The notes: a model not told the origin generated them from the sequence alone. A stretch of 64,000 bases of DNA from Halobacteria archaeon AArc-dxtr1 (GCA_025517425.1 JAOPJY010000001.1:1350217-1414216); one strand, 5' to 3'. Shown: positions 1 through 8,473, counted from the first letter of the stretch. Made by a program: numbers and translations.

Positions 1-183
1 TTGGATGAACGAACTCGTGACCAACCAGTGCCCGTCGAATATCGTTTCCATCCCGCTCCAGAACAGCTCGAAAAGCGGTGGGAAAACCCAGACGATGAAC
101 GCGCCAAATGTGAGTAAAACGAGCGGAAGTCCGACCGTCAGGAGCGCGAGATCTTGGCGCTGTCGAACCTGTGTCAGTTCCAT
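1..183 (-). CDS. Metal ABC transporter permease, N-terminal part (cut by window edge)
   Basis: Only the first 61 codons are present; the gene continues beyond position 1. The protein starts MELTQVRQRQDLALL and has one clear membrane segment (LLTVGLPLVLLTFGAFIVWV, about residues 14-33), followed by an amphipathic stretch. Its start lies two bases downstream of the stop codon of the ATPase gene on the same strand, so the two are translated as one operon with the lipoprotein gene at 1002-1982. From that context it is the membrane channel of a ZnuABC/MntABC-type importer. The fragment is too short to name the metal or confirm the family by itself. Confidence 0.75.
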   Translation of the reverse strand, partial: MELTQVRQRQDLALLTVGLPLVLLTFGAFIVWVFPPLFELFWSGMETIFDGHWLVTSSFIQ

Positions 184-185
184 CG

Positions 186-938
186 TCAGTCTCCCCCCGC
201 AACCGGTCTCGAACTGACCGCTCTGGCCGAGCTAAACGCCTGCTCTAAGGCACCGCTCTCGAGGAACAGCTCGGTTTCACAGTGTTCGTACAGTTCGCCG
301 TCCAGGCAGGCCATCGTGTCCGCGTACTCACTGACGGTGTTGATGTCGTGTTCGATCAGGACGATCGTGATCCCGTCGTCGTTGAGTTCGGTGAGGAGAT
401 CGTAGAACTGATCGAGGACGTCGGCGTCGACGCCGACCGTCGGTTCGTCGAGTGCGAGCAAGTCGGCCTCCGACGCCAGCGCTCGCGCAATGTACGCTCG
501 TTGTCGCTGTCCGCCCGAGAGGTCGCTGATCCGCCGACCGGCGAACTCGTCCATCTCGACTTTCGCCATCGACTCGTCGATGATTGCGTGGTCTTGCGCC
601 GTGAGCCGTCTGAGACCGGCGTGGGCATACCGACCCATCTCCACGACCTCGCGGACGGTGACTGGCATCATGGAGTCGGTGGCCGTCGAGTGTTGGGAGA
701 CGTATCCCAGCCGTGTGCCGTCGGCAAACTCCTCGACGGGCGTATCGAACAACTCGACTCGGCCGGAGTCCGGCGACTGTAGTCCGAGCATGATTTCCAA
801 CAGCGTCGTCTTGCCCGATCCGTTTGGACCGACCAACCCGAGAAATTCCCCGTCCTCGATCGACATCGAGACGTCTCTCAGCACCGGTTGGTTGCTGTAG
901 GCGAAGCTAACGTTCTCGACTGAGATAGCGGGTGTCAT
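186..938 (-). CDS. Metal ABC transporter ATP-binding protein (ZnuC/MntB type)
   Basis: This 250-residue protein is the cytoplasmic ATPase that powers metal import. Walker A GPNGSGKTT is at residues 37-45, the ABC signature LSGGQRQR at 140-147, Walker B LLALDEP at 160-166, and the switch histidine (LIEHD) near 197. Size and motifs fit the ZnuC/MntB/TroB group. It sits between the solute-binding lipoprotein gene, 63 bases upstream, and the permease gene, immediately downstream, all on the minus strand. Expression is probably set by the DtxR-type operator at 2032-2049 ahead of the first gene. Zinc, manganese and iron are all possible substrates; sequence alone does not choose. Confidence 0.93.
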   Translation of the reverse strand: MTPAISVENVSFAYSNQPVLRDVSMSIEDGEFLGLVGPNGSGKTTLLEIMLGLQSPDSGRVELFDTPVEEFADGTRLGYVSQHSTATDSMMPVTVREVVEMGRYAHAGLRRLTAQDHAIIDESMAKVEMDEFAGRRISDLSGGQRQRAYIARALASEADLLALDEPTVGVDADVLDQFYDLLTELNDDGITIVLIEHDINTVSEYADTMACLDGELYEHCETELFLESGALEQAFSSARAVSSRPVAGGD

Positions 939-1001
939 TGTCAGTGTTTGGTACCAGTGCGCATTTGTGAGTCTTAAATACGTAACGCTACGTTCCGAAT
1001 A

Positions 1002-1982
1002 TTACTCGGCTCGAAGAGCCGTCTCGAGCGACGGGAGGTTGATTTCGTAGAAGTGATCCATGTACCCCCAGTCCGGCTCCATCTCGATGCCGGTGTCGAG
1101 TTCCGGTGCCCCGTCGATCTGCGTTTCGACGGGAGAGAGGGGTAAGATCTCTGCATCCGTCTCGTCGGCCAGCGACTCGGCGAGCCGTGCCGGTTCGCCG
1201 ACGTCGTAGAGGACGTGTTCGATGTTCCGTTCGTCCATGATCTCTTCGATCTCTTCGACCTCGTCCGGACTCGCCGAGTCGTCGGGGGACGTCCCGACGG
1301 GCGACATTACCTCGATATCGTACTGTCGGTTCCACCACTGGAAGGAGTCGTGTGTCGCGACGACGATCGTATCGAGTTCCGCCCGGTCGACGATGTCCTG
1401 GAAGTCCTCGTCCAGTTCCTGGAGTTCGTCGTTAAATGCCGCCGCATTGTCCCGGTAGTGCTCTTCGTTGTCGGGATCCATGTCGGCGAGGCCGTCGGCG
1501 ATATTGTCGACGCCATCCTGGCAGTAGACGGGATCCATCCACCAGTGTTCGTCGTTGTCCTCGGCGGGACTGTCGAAGAAGTCGATTCCCTCCGAGGCAT
1601 CGATTACGGTCGTCTCACCATCCGCTTCGAGTTGTTCAGCAGCGTCATCCTGCCACGACGCGAAATCGCGCATATAGACGAATCCGCCAGCATGATCGAT
1701 GTCTTCGACCGTCGCCGGTTCGGGATTCCAGTCGTGACCGTGTTCACCGACGGGGACGATATCGAACGATTCGAGCGTCTCGTCGTCTTCCCCCGCAATC
1801 TGGCGAGTAAAGTCCCAAAGCGCTGGCATCGATGCAATGACGGTGTTCTCGTCGACGTCGAGTTCTGGATCGTCATCGCCGAGACAGCCGGCGAGTCCTG
1901 CGAAGAGGGCCCCTCCGCCCAAAGCGGTAAACGCTCTCCGTGACAATGCGACACTGCGTCGGGTCGAATGTGCGGTCATCAT
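1002..1982 (-). CDS. Metal ABC transporter substrate-binding lipoprotein (ZnuA/MntA type)
   Basis: This is a 326-residue extracytoplasmic metal-binding protein of the cluster A-I (ZnuA/TroA) family. The N-terminus has a Tat-like SRRAFTALG and a lipobox GLAGC with Cys33, so the mature protein should be a lipid-anchored lipoprotein. Likely metal-ligand segments are GEHGHDWNPEP, EHWWMDP and ATHDSFQWW, which match the His positions of ZnuA/MntC proteins. There is no long His-rich loop of the kind seen in many zinc-specific ZnuA proteins; the equivalent stretch is Asp/Glu-rich. The gene begins ATGATG, so residue 1 or 2 could be the start. It is the first gene of the importer operon, with a TATA-like element and a DtxR-type operator just upstream. 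Confidence 0.92.
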   Translation of the reverse strand: MMTAHSTRRSVALSRRAFTALGGGALFAGLAGCLGDDDPELDVDENTVIASMPALWDFTRQIAGEDDETLESFDIVPVGEHGHDWNPEPATVEDIDHAGGFVYMRDFASWQDDAAEQLEADGETTVIDASEGIDFFDSPAEDNDEHWWMDPVYCQDGVDNIADGLADMDPDNEEHYRDNAAAFNDELQELDEDFQDIVDRAELDTIVVATHDSFQWWNRQYDIEVMSPVGTSPDDSASPDEVEEIEEIMDERNIEHVLYDVGEPARLAESLADETDAEILPLSPVETQIDGAPELDTGIEMEPDWGYMDHFYEINLPSLETALRAE

Positions 1983-2031
1983 CGTCCTCTTTCAGCGACC
2001 ATCATAAGAAGTTTTCCTTGACAAATGTAGA

Positions 2032-2049
2032 AATTAGTCTAGTCTAATT
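2032..2049 (-). promoter_or_regulatory. DtxR-type operator of the metal importer operon
   Basis: The arms AATTAG and CTAATT form a perfect inverted repeat around a 6-base centre (TCTAGT). The site lies about 58 bases upstream of the first ATG of the lipoprotein gene and about 20 bases upstream of its TATA-like element (near 2005-2012). A second site of the same form, TTTAG-N6-CTAAA, precedes the DtxR-family gene at 2800-2815 at the same distance from its start. TTAG...CTAA dyads are typical of DtxR-family operators. Binding by the adjacent regulator is inference. Confidence 0.75.
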
Positions 2050-2074
2050 CAGTACGTTCGCCACCACAAGGAGA

Positions 2075-2746
2075 TCACTTCGTGGCAGATCGAGCACCGA
2101 TACGACGCGCGACGTGAGTCGGCAACGCGACGGACGCGTCCTGTGACGGCAACGCGACGGTGACGAGATCGATGGGAGACACCTCGTCGACGACGAGTCG
2201 GGTTCCCGGACCGATTCGGTGGTGGGACAGATACTCGCGAATGTCTGGATCCCGGTGTGGTACCTGTTCGACGGTTACGGTCTCTCCGGGTTCGTACTCG
2301 GTTAGCGGGGAGTACGGCGGTTCCGCGGGCATTCGCAGCTCTGCATCCGGAATGGGATCGCCGTGTGGATCCACCGCCGGTTCACCGAGAAACGCCGCGA
2401 GTCGCTTCGTGAACTCGTCGCTGACGTGGTGCTCGAGGCGATCGGCTTCCTCGTGAACCGTCGACCACGAGTAGTCGAGACACTCCAGCAGAAACGTCTC
2501 GAGTAATCGGTGGTTCCTGATGAGTTGTAGAACTACTCGCTCACCACGGTCAGTCAACTCGACACCCTGGTAGGGCGTGTAGTCGACGAGGTCGCGCTGG
2601 TCGAGCGAGTCGAGCATACTCGAGACTGACGGTGACGTCACGTCGAGTGCCTCACTGAGATCGGTCGTTCGAACCGGGTGATCGTTCTCAGCCGCTAGGT
2701 GGTAAATCGCTTTGAGATAGTCCTCGGCGACTGGACTGAGGTCCAT
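2075..2746 (-). CDS. DtxR-family metal-dependent transcriptional regulator
   Basis: This 223-residue regulator has an N-terminal winged helix-turn-helix (MDLSPVAEDYLKAIYHL to about residue 60, including TSPSVSSMLDSL), the metal-binding and dimerisation domain (about 62-140, with DRGERVVLQLIRNHRLLE and HHVSDE), and a C-terminal FeoA/SH3-like domain (about 150-220). Members bind a divalent metal and then bind DNA to control uptake genes. The ATG at 2746 is preceded in frame by a GTG at 2749, so the start is uncertain by one codon. It lies 92 bases upstream of the importer operon on the same strand, and each has its own copy of the operator, so autoregulation plus control of the importer is likely. 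Confidence 0.93.
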   Translation of the reverse strand: MDLSPVAEDYLKAIYHLAAENDHPVRTTDLSEALDVTSPSVSSMLDSLDQRDLVDYTPYQGVELTDRGERVVLQLIRNHRLLETFLLECLDYSWSTVHEEADRLEHHVSDEFTKRLAAFLGEPAVDPHGDPIPDAELRMPAEPPYSPLTEYEPGETVTVEQVPHRDPDIREYLSHHRIGPGTRLVVDEVSPIDLVTVALPSQDASVALPTHVARRIGARSATK

Positions 2747-2799
2747 CACCCCGGCATTTGAGATGGCGATTCAATAAGTTTCCTAGTTACACACCCAAG

Positions 2800-2815
2800 T
2801 TTAGACTGGGCTAAA
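2800..2815 (-). promoter_or_regulatory. DtxR-type operator upstream of the regulator gene
   Basis: TTTAG-ACTGGG-CTAAA is an inverted repeat with the same 6-base spacing as the site at 2032-2049. Its centre is about 58 bases from the GTG (61 from the ATG) of the regulator gene, matching the offset at the importer. A TATA-like ACTTATT (minus strand, near 2775-2781) lies between the site and the gene. This points to autoregulation. Confidence 0.72.
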
Positions 2816-2914
2816 TTCGAAGTAGTGAGACACGGTTTGCCTCGCTCCAACATCGACTGATCGTACCGACAAGCAGATAGAGACGGATCGTGGGGCGGTG
2901 GTGGACTGCTGACT

Positions 2915-2927
2915 CGAAAGCTTATAA
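2915..2927 (+). promoter_or_regulatory. Basal promoter of dphB (BRE/TATA)
   Basis: The sequence CGAAAGCTTATAA resembles a haloarchaeal BRE plus TATA box. It is centred about 27 bases before the ATG at 2951, so the transcript would start at or very near the start codon (leaderless). Confidence 0.6.
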
Positions 2928-2950
2928 CATCGGCTCGAACTATCCCCCTC

Positions 2951-3739
2951 ATGCTCACCTTCATCGGACTCGGCCTCTACGACGAGCGCTCGATTACCGT
3001 CGAGGGCCGGGACGCGCTCCGAGCCGCAGACCGCGCCTATGCCGAGTTCTACACCAGCAAGCTCCTCGGAGCGACCGTCGAGGAACTCGAAGCCGCCCAC
3101 GACGTCGAGATTGAAGTTCGAGACCGCGCCGGCGTCGAGCAGGATCCCGAATCGATCCTCGCGGCCGCCGAGAGCGAGGACGTCGCCTTCCTCACCGCCG
3201 GCGACACGATGATCTCGACAACCCACGTCGACCTGCGGCTGCGCGCCGATAACCGCGGCATCGAGACGCGGGTCATCCACGGTGTCACCGCCCAGACTGC
3301 TGCGAGTGGCCTGACGGGACTGCAGAACTACCGGTTCGGAAAAGCCACCACCCTGCCGTTCCCCTACGCCCACGGCGCCGACGGCCTCCCGGCGAGCGTG
3401 ACGAACGTGATCGACGGAAACCGGGAGGAGGGGCTGCACACGCTCGTCTACCTCGATATAAAAGTCGGTCACGAGCGAGCCGAGGAGGACGAGTACATGA
3501 CCGCCGACGTCGGCGCAGAACTGCTCGCCGAGGAATACCCGGATCGCGTCGGGGTCGTAGTGGCTCGGGCCGGCAGTCCCGACCCGCTCGTCGCGGCCGG
3601 GACGATGTCCGAACTGGCCGACCGGGAGTTCGGCGATCCGCTGCACCTGCTCGTGGTTCCCGGCGAGTGTCACTTACTCGAAGCCGACGCGCTGGAGTCG
3701 CTAGCCGGGGCGGATCGGGAGCAGTTGGACGTCGTCTAA
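2951..3739 (+). CDS. dphB: Diphthine synthase
   Basis: This 262-residue SAM-dependent methyltransferase acts in diphthamide biosynthesis, methylating the modified histidine of elongation factor 2. It starts MLTFIGLGLYDERSIT, the typical beginning of archaeal DphB, and belongs to the tetrapyrrole-methylase fold. The core motifs TAGDTMISTTHVDLRL and VIHGVTAQTAASGLTGLQNY are present, as is YLDIKV in the middle. Length matches the family. It is transcribed divergently from the DtxR-family gene and convergently with the LeuB-like gene, so it appears monocistronic. The promoter at 2915-2927 gives a leaderless message. It is an informational housekeeping gene with little doubt about function. Confidence 0.96.
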   Translation: MLTFIGLGLYDERSITVEGRDALRAADRAYAEFYTSKLLGATVEELEAAHDVEIEVRDRAGVEQDPESILAAAESEDVAFLTAGDTMISTTHVDLRLRADNRGIETRVIHGVTAQTAASGLTGLQNYRFGKATTLPFPYAHGADGLPASVTNVIDGNREEGLHTLVYLDIKVGHERAEEDEYMTADVGAELLAEEYPDRVGVVVARAGSPDPLVAAGTMSELADREFGDPLHLLVVPGECHLLEADALESLAGADREQLDVV

Positions 3740-3753
3740 AAGGACGAACGAAG

Positions 3754-4734
3754 TTAGAGTCGGTCGACGACCGCTTCGGTCACGTCCTCAGTGGAGGCGT
3801 CGCCACCCAGATCAGCCGTTCGCGGGCCGTTCTCTAAGACGTCTTCGACGGCCGCGTGGACCGCATCGGCTTCCTCGTCGTGGCCTAAATATTCGAGCAT
3901 CATCGCCGCGGAGATGATCGCGGCGGCCGGGTTCGCGACGCCCTCGCCGGCGATGTCGGGGGCGGTGCCGTGGACGGGCTCGAACAGCGCGCGGTCGGTG
4001 CCGATGTTGGCCGAGGGGAGCAGGCCGAGGCCGCCGACGAGACCGGCCGCGAGATCCGAGAGGACGTCGCCCGCGAGGTTCGGACAGACGATGACGTCGA
4101 ACTGGGTCGGATCGAGACAGACGTGGGTCGCGAAGGCGTCCATCAGCACCTCGTCGGTTGCGACACCCTCGGAGTCGGCGACGTCGCGGACCGTGTCCCG
4201 GAAGAGCCCGTCGGTCTCGCGCATCACGTTGGCCTTGTGCGAGATCGTGAAGCCGTCGTGATCGCGCTCGGTGACGTACTCGCAGGCGAACTCGGCGAGC
4301 TGGCGGGAGGCCGATTCGGTGACGACGCGGGTGAGCGTCGAGACGTCGTCGGTCAGGCGGTCCTCGTGGCCGGAGTAGACGCCTTCAGTGTTCTCACGGA
4401 GGAAGACGAGATCGGTCTCGGGGCGCAGGGCGTCGACGCCGGGGTAGGCCTTCGCGGGCCGGACGTTGACGAACGAGCCGACGGCCTCCCGAAGCGGGAG
4501 GATAACGTCGGCAGCGGTCTCGCCGGCGGCACCGAACAGGGTTGCGTCCGCCGAGGCTGCGAGCTCGTAGGTCGCCTGTGGGAGCGCCTCGCCGGTCTCT
4601 TCTTGCACCGCGTCACCGGCCTCGGCCTCGACAAACTCGAACTCGACGTCGAGCGACTGGAGCACCGAAACCGCAGCGGGCGTCACTTCCTGTCCGATAC
4701 CGTCACCGGGAATAACGGCGATCTGGTCGGTCAT
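3754..4734 (-). CDS. leuB: 3-Isopropylmalate dehydrogenase-type beta-decarboxylating dehydrogenase
   Basis: This 326-residue protein of the isocitrate/isopropylmalate dehydrogenase family oxidises and decarboxylates a 2-hydroxy acid with NAD(P). The start [17 protein letters not shown] places the conserved IPGDGIG loop at the N-terminus; an in-frame extension to 4794 is poorly conserved-looking and rejected. Further motifs are [13 protein letters not shown], the catalytic-lysine segment TISHKANVM, the metal-binding [18 protein letters not shown] and the NAD-site [13 protein letters not shown]. The short length and these motifs favour LeuB over the longer Icd. No other leu genes lie next to it, so leucine synthesis is likely but a homoisocitrate or related substrate is not excluded. 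Confidence 0.87.
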   Translation of the reverse strand: MTDQIAVIPGDGIGQEVTPAAVSVLQSLDVEFEFVEAEAGDAVQEETGEALPQATYELAASADATLFGAAGETAADVILPLREAVGSFVNVRPAKAYPGVDALRPETDLVFLRENTEGVYSGHEDRLTDDVSTLTRVVTESASRQLAEFACEYVTERDHDGFTISHKANVMRETDGLFRDTVRDVADSEGVATDEVLMDAFATHVCLDPTQFDVIVCPNLAGDVLSDLAAGLVGGLGLLPSANIGTDRALFEPVHGTAPDIAGEGVANPAAAIISAAMMLEYLGHDEEADAVHAAVEDVLENGPRTADLGGDASTEDVTEAVVDRL

Positions 4735-4951
4735 GCTTCGAGAGATGACGCATCGACCCAAAACGGTTCGGTTTCGGCGACAGCAGGATTCCATCCAGCG
4801 AACGGTGGTTCGGCTCGTAACCGGGAGAGAGTACGGCTCGATGGCAACGGTGAGGAGTAGCGATGGTGGGGGAGTGTCACATTCTAGTAATTAGTGTGGT
4901 ATGGCTAGCAAAGACACAATTTTCATGTAGGTCGGCACCCTCGGTTCGAGT

Positions 4952-5764
4952 ATGTCGATTCCAATAATCGATCCGCACGTACATATGGTCTCCCGGTCGA
5001 TCAACGACTACGAGCGCGCCCGAATCGGGGGCGTGGAGGCCTGTGTCGAGCCGGCGTTCTGGAGCGGAACCGACAAACAACACGCCGAGTCCTTCTTTGA
5101 CTACTTCGAGCAGATCATCGACTTCGAGACGAAACGCGCCGAGCAGGCGGCTGGAATCGACCACTTCGTCACCATCGGACTGGAGCCAAAGGAGGCGAAC
5201 TACCCGGAGATGGCTGACCGCGTGATCGAGGCCGTCCCAGACTATCTCGACCGTGAGAACGTCGTCGGCGTCGGCGAAATCGGCTTCGATCAGGTCACCG
5301 ACGAGGAAGTCGAGGCGTTCATCCGCCAGCTCCATATCGCTGAGGAGCGCGAACTGCCGGTCATCATCCACACGCCCCACACGAACAAGCCGGCGGGGAC
5401 CGAGCGCATCGTCGAGATCATCCAGGATGAAGACGTCACCCAGGAGCGAATCGTCATCGATCACAACACCGAGAACACGATCGACATCTCGCTGCAGACC
5501 GACTGCTGGCTGGGCTTTACCCTCTACCCGGGCAAGATTACCGACGACAAGGCGATCGATCTGTTAGAGGAGTACGGCACGGACAAGATGATGCTGAACA
5601 GCGCCTGTGACTGGGACCCATCGGACCCCCTCGCCGTCCCCAAGGCTCGTGACAAGATGCTGGATCGAGGCTGGGATCGCGAGGAGGTCAAGAAGGTCGT
5701 CTACGACAACCCCTACGACTTCTTCAGCCAGTCGCCGAACTTCGATCTGGAGTACGAGGGCTAA
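4952..5764 (+). CDS. TatD-type metal-dependent hydrolase, EboB-like
   Basis: This 270-residue amidohydrolase-fold protein has the metal site IDPHVHM at residues 6-12, GEIGFD in mid-protein, IIHTPH and VIDHNTE further on, and a final segment NSACDWDPSDPLAVP. These elements, particularly VEPAFW near the N-terminus and the NSA-DW-SDPL segment, resemble the TatD branch found in the bacterial ebo cluster rather than the DNase TatD. It is the first gene of a tight operon: the isomerase-like gene starts 3 bases after its stop and a UbiA-type gene follows. The substrate is unknown. Hydrolase fold is certain; the EboB assignment is from remembered family features. Confidence 0.82.
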   Translation: MSIPIIDPHVHMVSRSINDYERARIGGVEACVEPAFWSGTDKQHAESFFDYFEQIIDFETKRAEQAAGIDHFVTIGLEPKEANYPEMADRVIEAVPDYLDRENVVGVGEIGFDQVTDEEVEAFIRQLHIAEERELPVIIHTPHTNKPAGTERIVEIIQDEDVTQERIVIDHNTENTIDISLQTDCWLGFTLYPGKITDDKAIDLLEEYGTDKMMLNSACDWDPSDPLAVPKARDKMLDRGWDREEVKKVVYDNPYDFFSQSPNFDLEYEG

Positions 5765-5767
5765 TCG

Positions 5768-6643
5768 ATGAAGTTCGGATTCTCGATGAACGCGTTCTTA
5801 GAGGACAGTCTGCAAGACGGCCTCGAGACGCTCGGCGAGCTCGACTACGACGGCGTCGAGATCCTGCTCGACGAGCCACACCTCTACGCGGGCGACGCCA
5901 CCGACGAGGACATCGAGCAGGTCCACGCGTGGCTCGAGGAGTACGACTTGGAGGTGAGCAACTGCAACGCGTTCATGCTCACCGGGATGGAGATCACCGC
6001 AGAGAGCGCGCAGGCCGAGTACAGCCGCGACACCGAGGATTTCCACCATCCCTCGTTCTTGGAGCCGGTCGCAGAGGACCGCCAGAAACGCGTCGAGCAC
6101 ACGAAAAACTGCCTGCGGGTGGCTGATAAACTGGGCTCCGACTACATCTCGATCACTCCCGGCGGCCCGATTCCGAAAGGAACCAGCGAAGAGGAGGCGA
6201 TGGAGCTGTTCCTAGAGGGACTCCACGAGGTGACGCCGACGGCAGAGGAAGTCGGCGTCGACGTCCTCGTCGAGCCCGAACCGGAGCTCCTGATCGAGAC
6301 CTCCGAGGACTTCCTCGCGTTCATGGAGAACGTCGAGTCGGACCGAGTAGCCTGTAACTTCGACGCCGGCCACTTCTACTGCGTCGACGAGGATCCGGCC
6401 GAGCTGGTCGAGGTACTCCACGACTACTCGCCCCACTACCACCTGGAGGACATTCCGGCCGATGGCACCCACGTCCACACCCAGCTCGGCGAGGGCGGCG
6501 TCGACATCGACGGCTTCCTGCAGGCCTTAGAAGACAGAGACTACGACGGCTTCGTCACCATCGAACTCTACCCCTACGCCGAGACGCCGAAGGAGGCTGC
6601 CGCCGGCGCGATGGAGTACCTAGAAGACCACGGCTGGGTCTGA
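5768..6643 (+). CDS. Sugar phosphate isomerase/epimerase (AP endonuclease 2-type TIM barrel)
   Basis: This 291-residue protein is a xylose isomerase-like TIM barrel. It starts MKFGFSMNAFLEDSLQDGL. The metal-binding acidic and His positions expected of this fold occur in LVEPEPELL, NFDAGHFYC, YHLEDIPAD with HVHTQLGEGGVD, and ITIEL-type VTIELYPY near the end. It starts 3 bases after the TatD-like gene and ends 9 bases before the UbiA-like gene, so the three act together. It is shorter than EboE proteins (about 400 residues) and does not start like them, so I do not call it EboE. The substrate may be a cyclitol or sugar derivative; this is not visible in the sequence. Confidence 0.85.
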   Translation: MKFGFSMNAFLEDSLQDGLETLGELDYDGVEILLDEPHLYAGDATDEDIEQVHAWLEEYDLEVSNCNAFMLTGMEITAESAQAEYSRDTEDFHHPSFLEPVAEDRQKRVEHTKNCLRVADKLGSDYISITPGGPIPKGTSEEEAMELFLEGLHEVTPTAEEVGVDVLVEPEPELLIETSEDFLAFMENVESDRVACNFDAGHFYCVDEDPAELVEVLHDYSPHYHLEDIPADGTHVHTQLGEGGVDIDGFLQALEDRDYDGFVTIELYPYAETPKEAAAGAMEYLEDHGWV

Positions 6644-6652
6644 GTCTCTACC

Positions 6653-7591
6653 ATGAGCGAGTACGACGGGGAGACGCGCTCGGCCGGCGGGGCGGGCGAG
6701 ACCATCGGCGCCGTCGCTGCACTCGTTCGGCTGCCGAACCTCTTTACGGCGCCACCGGACGTGATCCTCGGGGCGGCGATCGTCGCCAGCCTCGGCTACG
6801 CGGTCTCGGTTCCGGCCGTCGCCCTGTTGGCCGTCGCGTCGATGCTGCTGTACGCCGCGGGGACGACGCTCAACGACTACTTCGACGCCGAAGAAGACAC
6901 CCGCGAGCGCCCCGAACGCCCGATTCCGTCTGGCGCAATCTCTCGCCGGGGGGCGCTCGCGTTCGGCCTCTCGCTGCTGTTCGCCGGCGTTCTGGTCGCG
7001 CTGGCGACGGCCGGCGCGGTCGCCGGCGCGGCGGCCGCGACCATCGCGCTCCTCGTCGTGCTCTACGACGGGGTGTTCAAGGGAACCGCGCTCGGCTTCC
7101 TCTTCATGGGCGCGAGCCGCGGGGCGAACGTCCTGCTCGGAACGACCGTCATCGTCACCGTCCCGGACCTGCCGGTCTGGGCGCTCTCGATCCCGGCAGT
7201 CGTCACGCTCTACATCGCCGCCGTCACCTACATGGCGGAAAGCGAGACCGGCGAGAGCGATCCGCGATCGGTCTCAGTTGCAATCGTGGGCGCCGCCGTC
7301 GCAGTCGCAGGCGCCGCGGCAGTTCTCGTCGTACAGTCGCCGCCACTGATCGACGCGGCTACCGGCGCGCTGTTCCTTCTGGCGTTCGTCGCCTGGGTGG
7401 GACGGGCGCTGTGGGGTGCGTACGCCGATCCAGTTCCCGAGACAATCGGGCCGACGATTGGCGTCTGTATCCTCGGTCTGACGCTCCTGAACGCCGCCTT
7501 TGCGGCCACGGCGGGTGTCGGCTGGGCGCTCGCCACGGCGGCGTTTCTCCTCCCGGCGATGGCGCTGTCGACGCTGTTCGACGTCAGCTGA
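6653..7591 (+). CDS. UbiA-superfamily prenyltransferase, EboC-like
   Basis: This 312-residue integral membrane protein has about eight hydrophobic segments. The first prenyl-diphosphate site is NDYFDAEEDTRERPERPIPSG-like (NDxxDxxxD, about residues 72-92), and a second region is LYDGVFKGTALG with FMGASRGANVLLG. UbiA enzymes join a prenyl chain to an aromatic or polar acceptor at the membrane. The early LVRLPNLFTAPPDVILGA and MGASRGANVLLG patterns recall EboC. It is the last gene of the TatD/isomerase/UbiA operon. The acceptor is unknown; the operon may make or move an unidentified prenylated metabolite. Confidence 0.85.
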   Translation: MSEYDGETRSAGGAGETIGAVAALVRLPNLFTAPPDVILGAAIVASLGYAVSVPAVALLAVASMLLYAAGTTLNDYFDAEEDTRERPERPIPSGAISRRGALAFGLSLLFAGVLVALATAGAVAGAAAATIALLVVLYDGVFKGTALGFLFMGASRGANVLLGTTVIVTVPDLPVWALSIPAVVTLYIAAVTYMAESETGESDPRSVSVAIVGAAVAVAGAAAVLVVQSPPLIDAATGALFLLAFVAWVGRALWGAYADPVPETIGPTIGVCILGLTLLNAAFAATAGVGWALATAAFLLPAMALSTLFDVS

Positions 7592-7654
7592 GGTGTCTGC
7601 CGCGAGCACCACGATATTCTTCGGAGAATCACGACGGAGCACTTGGATAGGATT

Positions 7655-7662
7655 GTTTAAAT
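7655..7662 (+). promoter_or_regulatory. TATA-like promoter of the yhhQ-type gene
   Basis: GTTTAAAT is centred about 27 bases before the ATG at 7686 and sits 64 bases after the UbiA gene ends. This indicates a separate, leaderless transcript. Confidence 0.5.
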
Positions 7663-7685
7663 ACCGGGCTGGATATCCTCCGGGC

Positions 7686-8402
7686 ATGACGACCCGACCA
7701 ACGCCGACGGTGGCCCAGATCTCGCTGATCGGGCTGTTCGTGACCGCGCTGGTGACCGCCCAGCTGACCGCCTCGAAGGTGCTCGCGTTCTCCTTGCCGT
7801 TCTCGCTGCCCGTAACGGGCGCCGAGTTAGTGCTACCGGGTGCCGCACTCGCCTACGCGCTTACCTTCCTCGCGAGTGACTGCTACACCGAACTGTACGG
7901 GCGCCGATCGGCACAGGTGATGGTCAACGTGGGCTTCGCCCTCAATTTCGTCGTCCTGCTGTTAGTCTGGTCGACGATCGCAGCGCCCGACGCCGGCACC
8001 GGCGTCCCCGGCGAGGAGTTCGAAGCCGTCCTCGGCGCCTCGACAAGTGTGGTGGCTGGGAGCTTACTCGCCTACATCGTGAGCCAGAACTACGACGTGA
8101 TCGTCTTCCATAAGATCCGCGAGGTCACCGGCCGCGAGAAGCTCTGGCTGCGCAACGTCCTCTCGACGGGGACGAGCCAGGCGATCGACACCGTGATCTT
8201 CGTCTCGGTCGCGTTCGCGATCGCCCCCGCACTACTGGGGACCGGCGAGGTCCTCCCACTCGACGTGATTCTCGCGCTGATCGTCGGGCAGTACCTACTG
8301 AAACTGGCGATCGCGGTACTGGACACGCCGGTCGTGTACGCGATCGTCGGACTGGTTCGCGCTCGTGAGGACGGTGACGTGGAGACGCCGTCGCACACAT
8401 AG
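7686..8402 (+). CDS. Queuosine/archaeosine precursor transporter (YhhQ/QPTR family)
   Basis: This 238-residue membrane protein has about six transmembrane segments. The ATG at 7686 gives the family-typical start just before the first helix (ISLIGLFVTALVTAQLTASK). Conserved features are LPGAALAYALTFLASDCYTELYG, the SQNYDVIVFHKIRE loop and WLRNVLSTGTSQAIDT, which match the VUT/YhhQ family that imports preQ0/preQ1-type 7-deazaguanines. In archaea such bases feed archaeosine modification of tRNA. It has its own promoter and no obvious partner genes. Family membership is firm; the actual cargo in this organism is inferred. Confidence 0.92.
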   Translation: MTTRPTPTVAQISLIGLFVTALVTAQLTASKVLAFSLPFSLPVTGAELVLPGAALAYALTFLASDCYTELYGRRSAQVMVNVGFALNFVVLLLVWSTIAAPDAGTGVPGEEFEAVLGASTSVVAGSLLAYIVSQNYDVIVFHKIREVTGREKLWLRNVLSTGTSQAIDTVIFVSVAFAIAPALLGTGEVLPLDVILALIVGQYLLKLAIAVLDTPVVYAIVGLVRAREDGDVETPSHT

Positions 8403-8473
8403 CGACGTCGACTCTCCGAGAGGGGTAGTCCAGGATCCCTACGATTTTGCCCGTCGCCCCCGACCGAGGCGGT

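Noticed and set aside
3970-4860. Long plus-strand open frame antisense to the LeuB-type gene
   Set aside because: It mirrors the codon pattern of the real gene (GC-rich third positions), has no recognisable domain, and the minus strand shows clear family motifs.
5768-6643. Naming the TIM-barrel gene eboE
   Set aside because: It is about 100 residues shorter than EboE proteins and its N-terminus does not match; only the operon context is suggestive.
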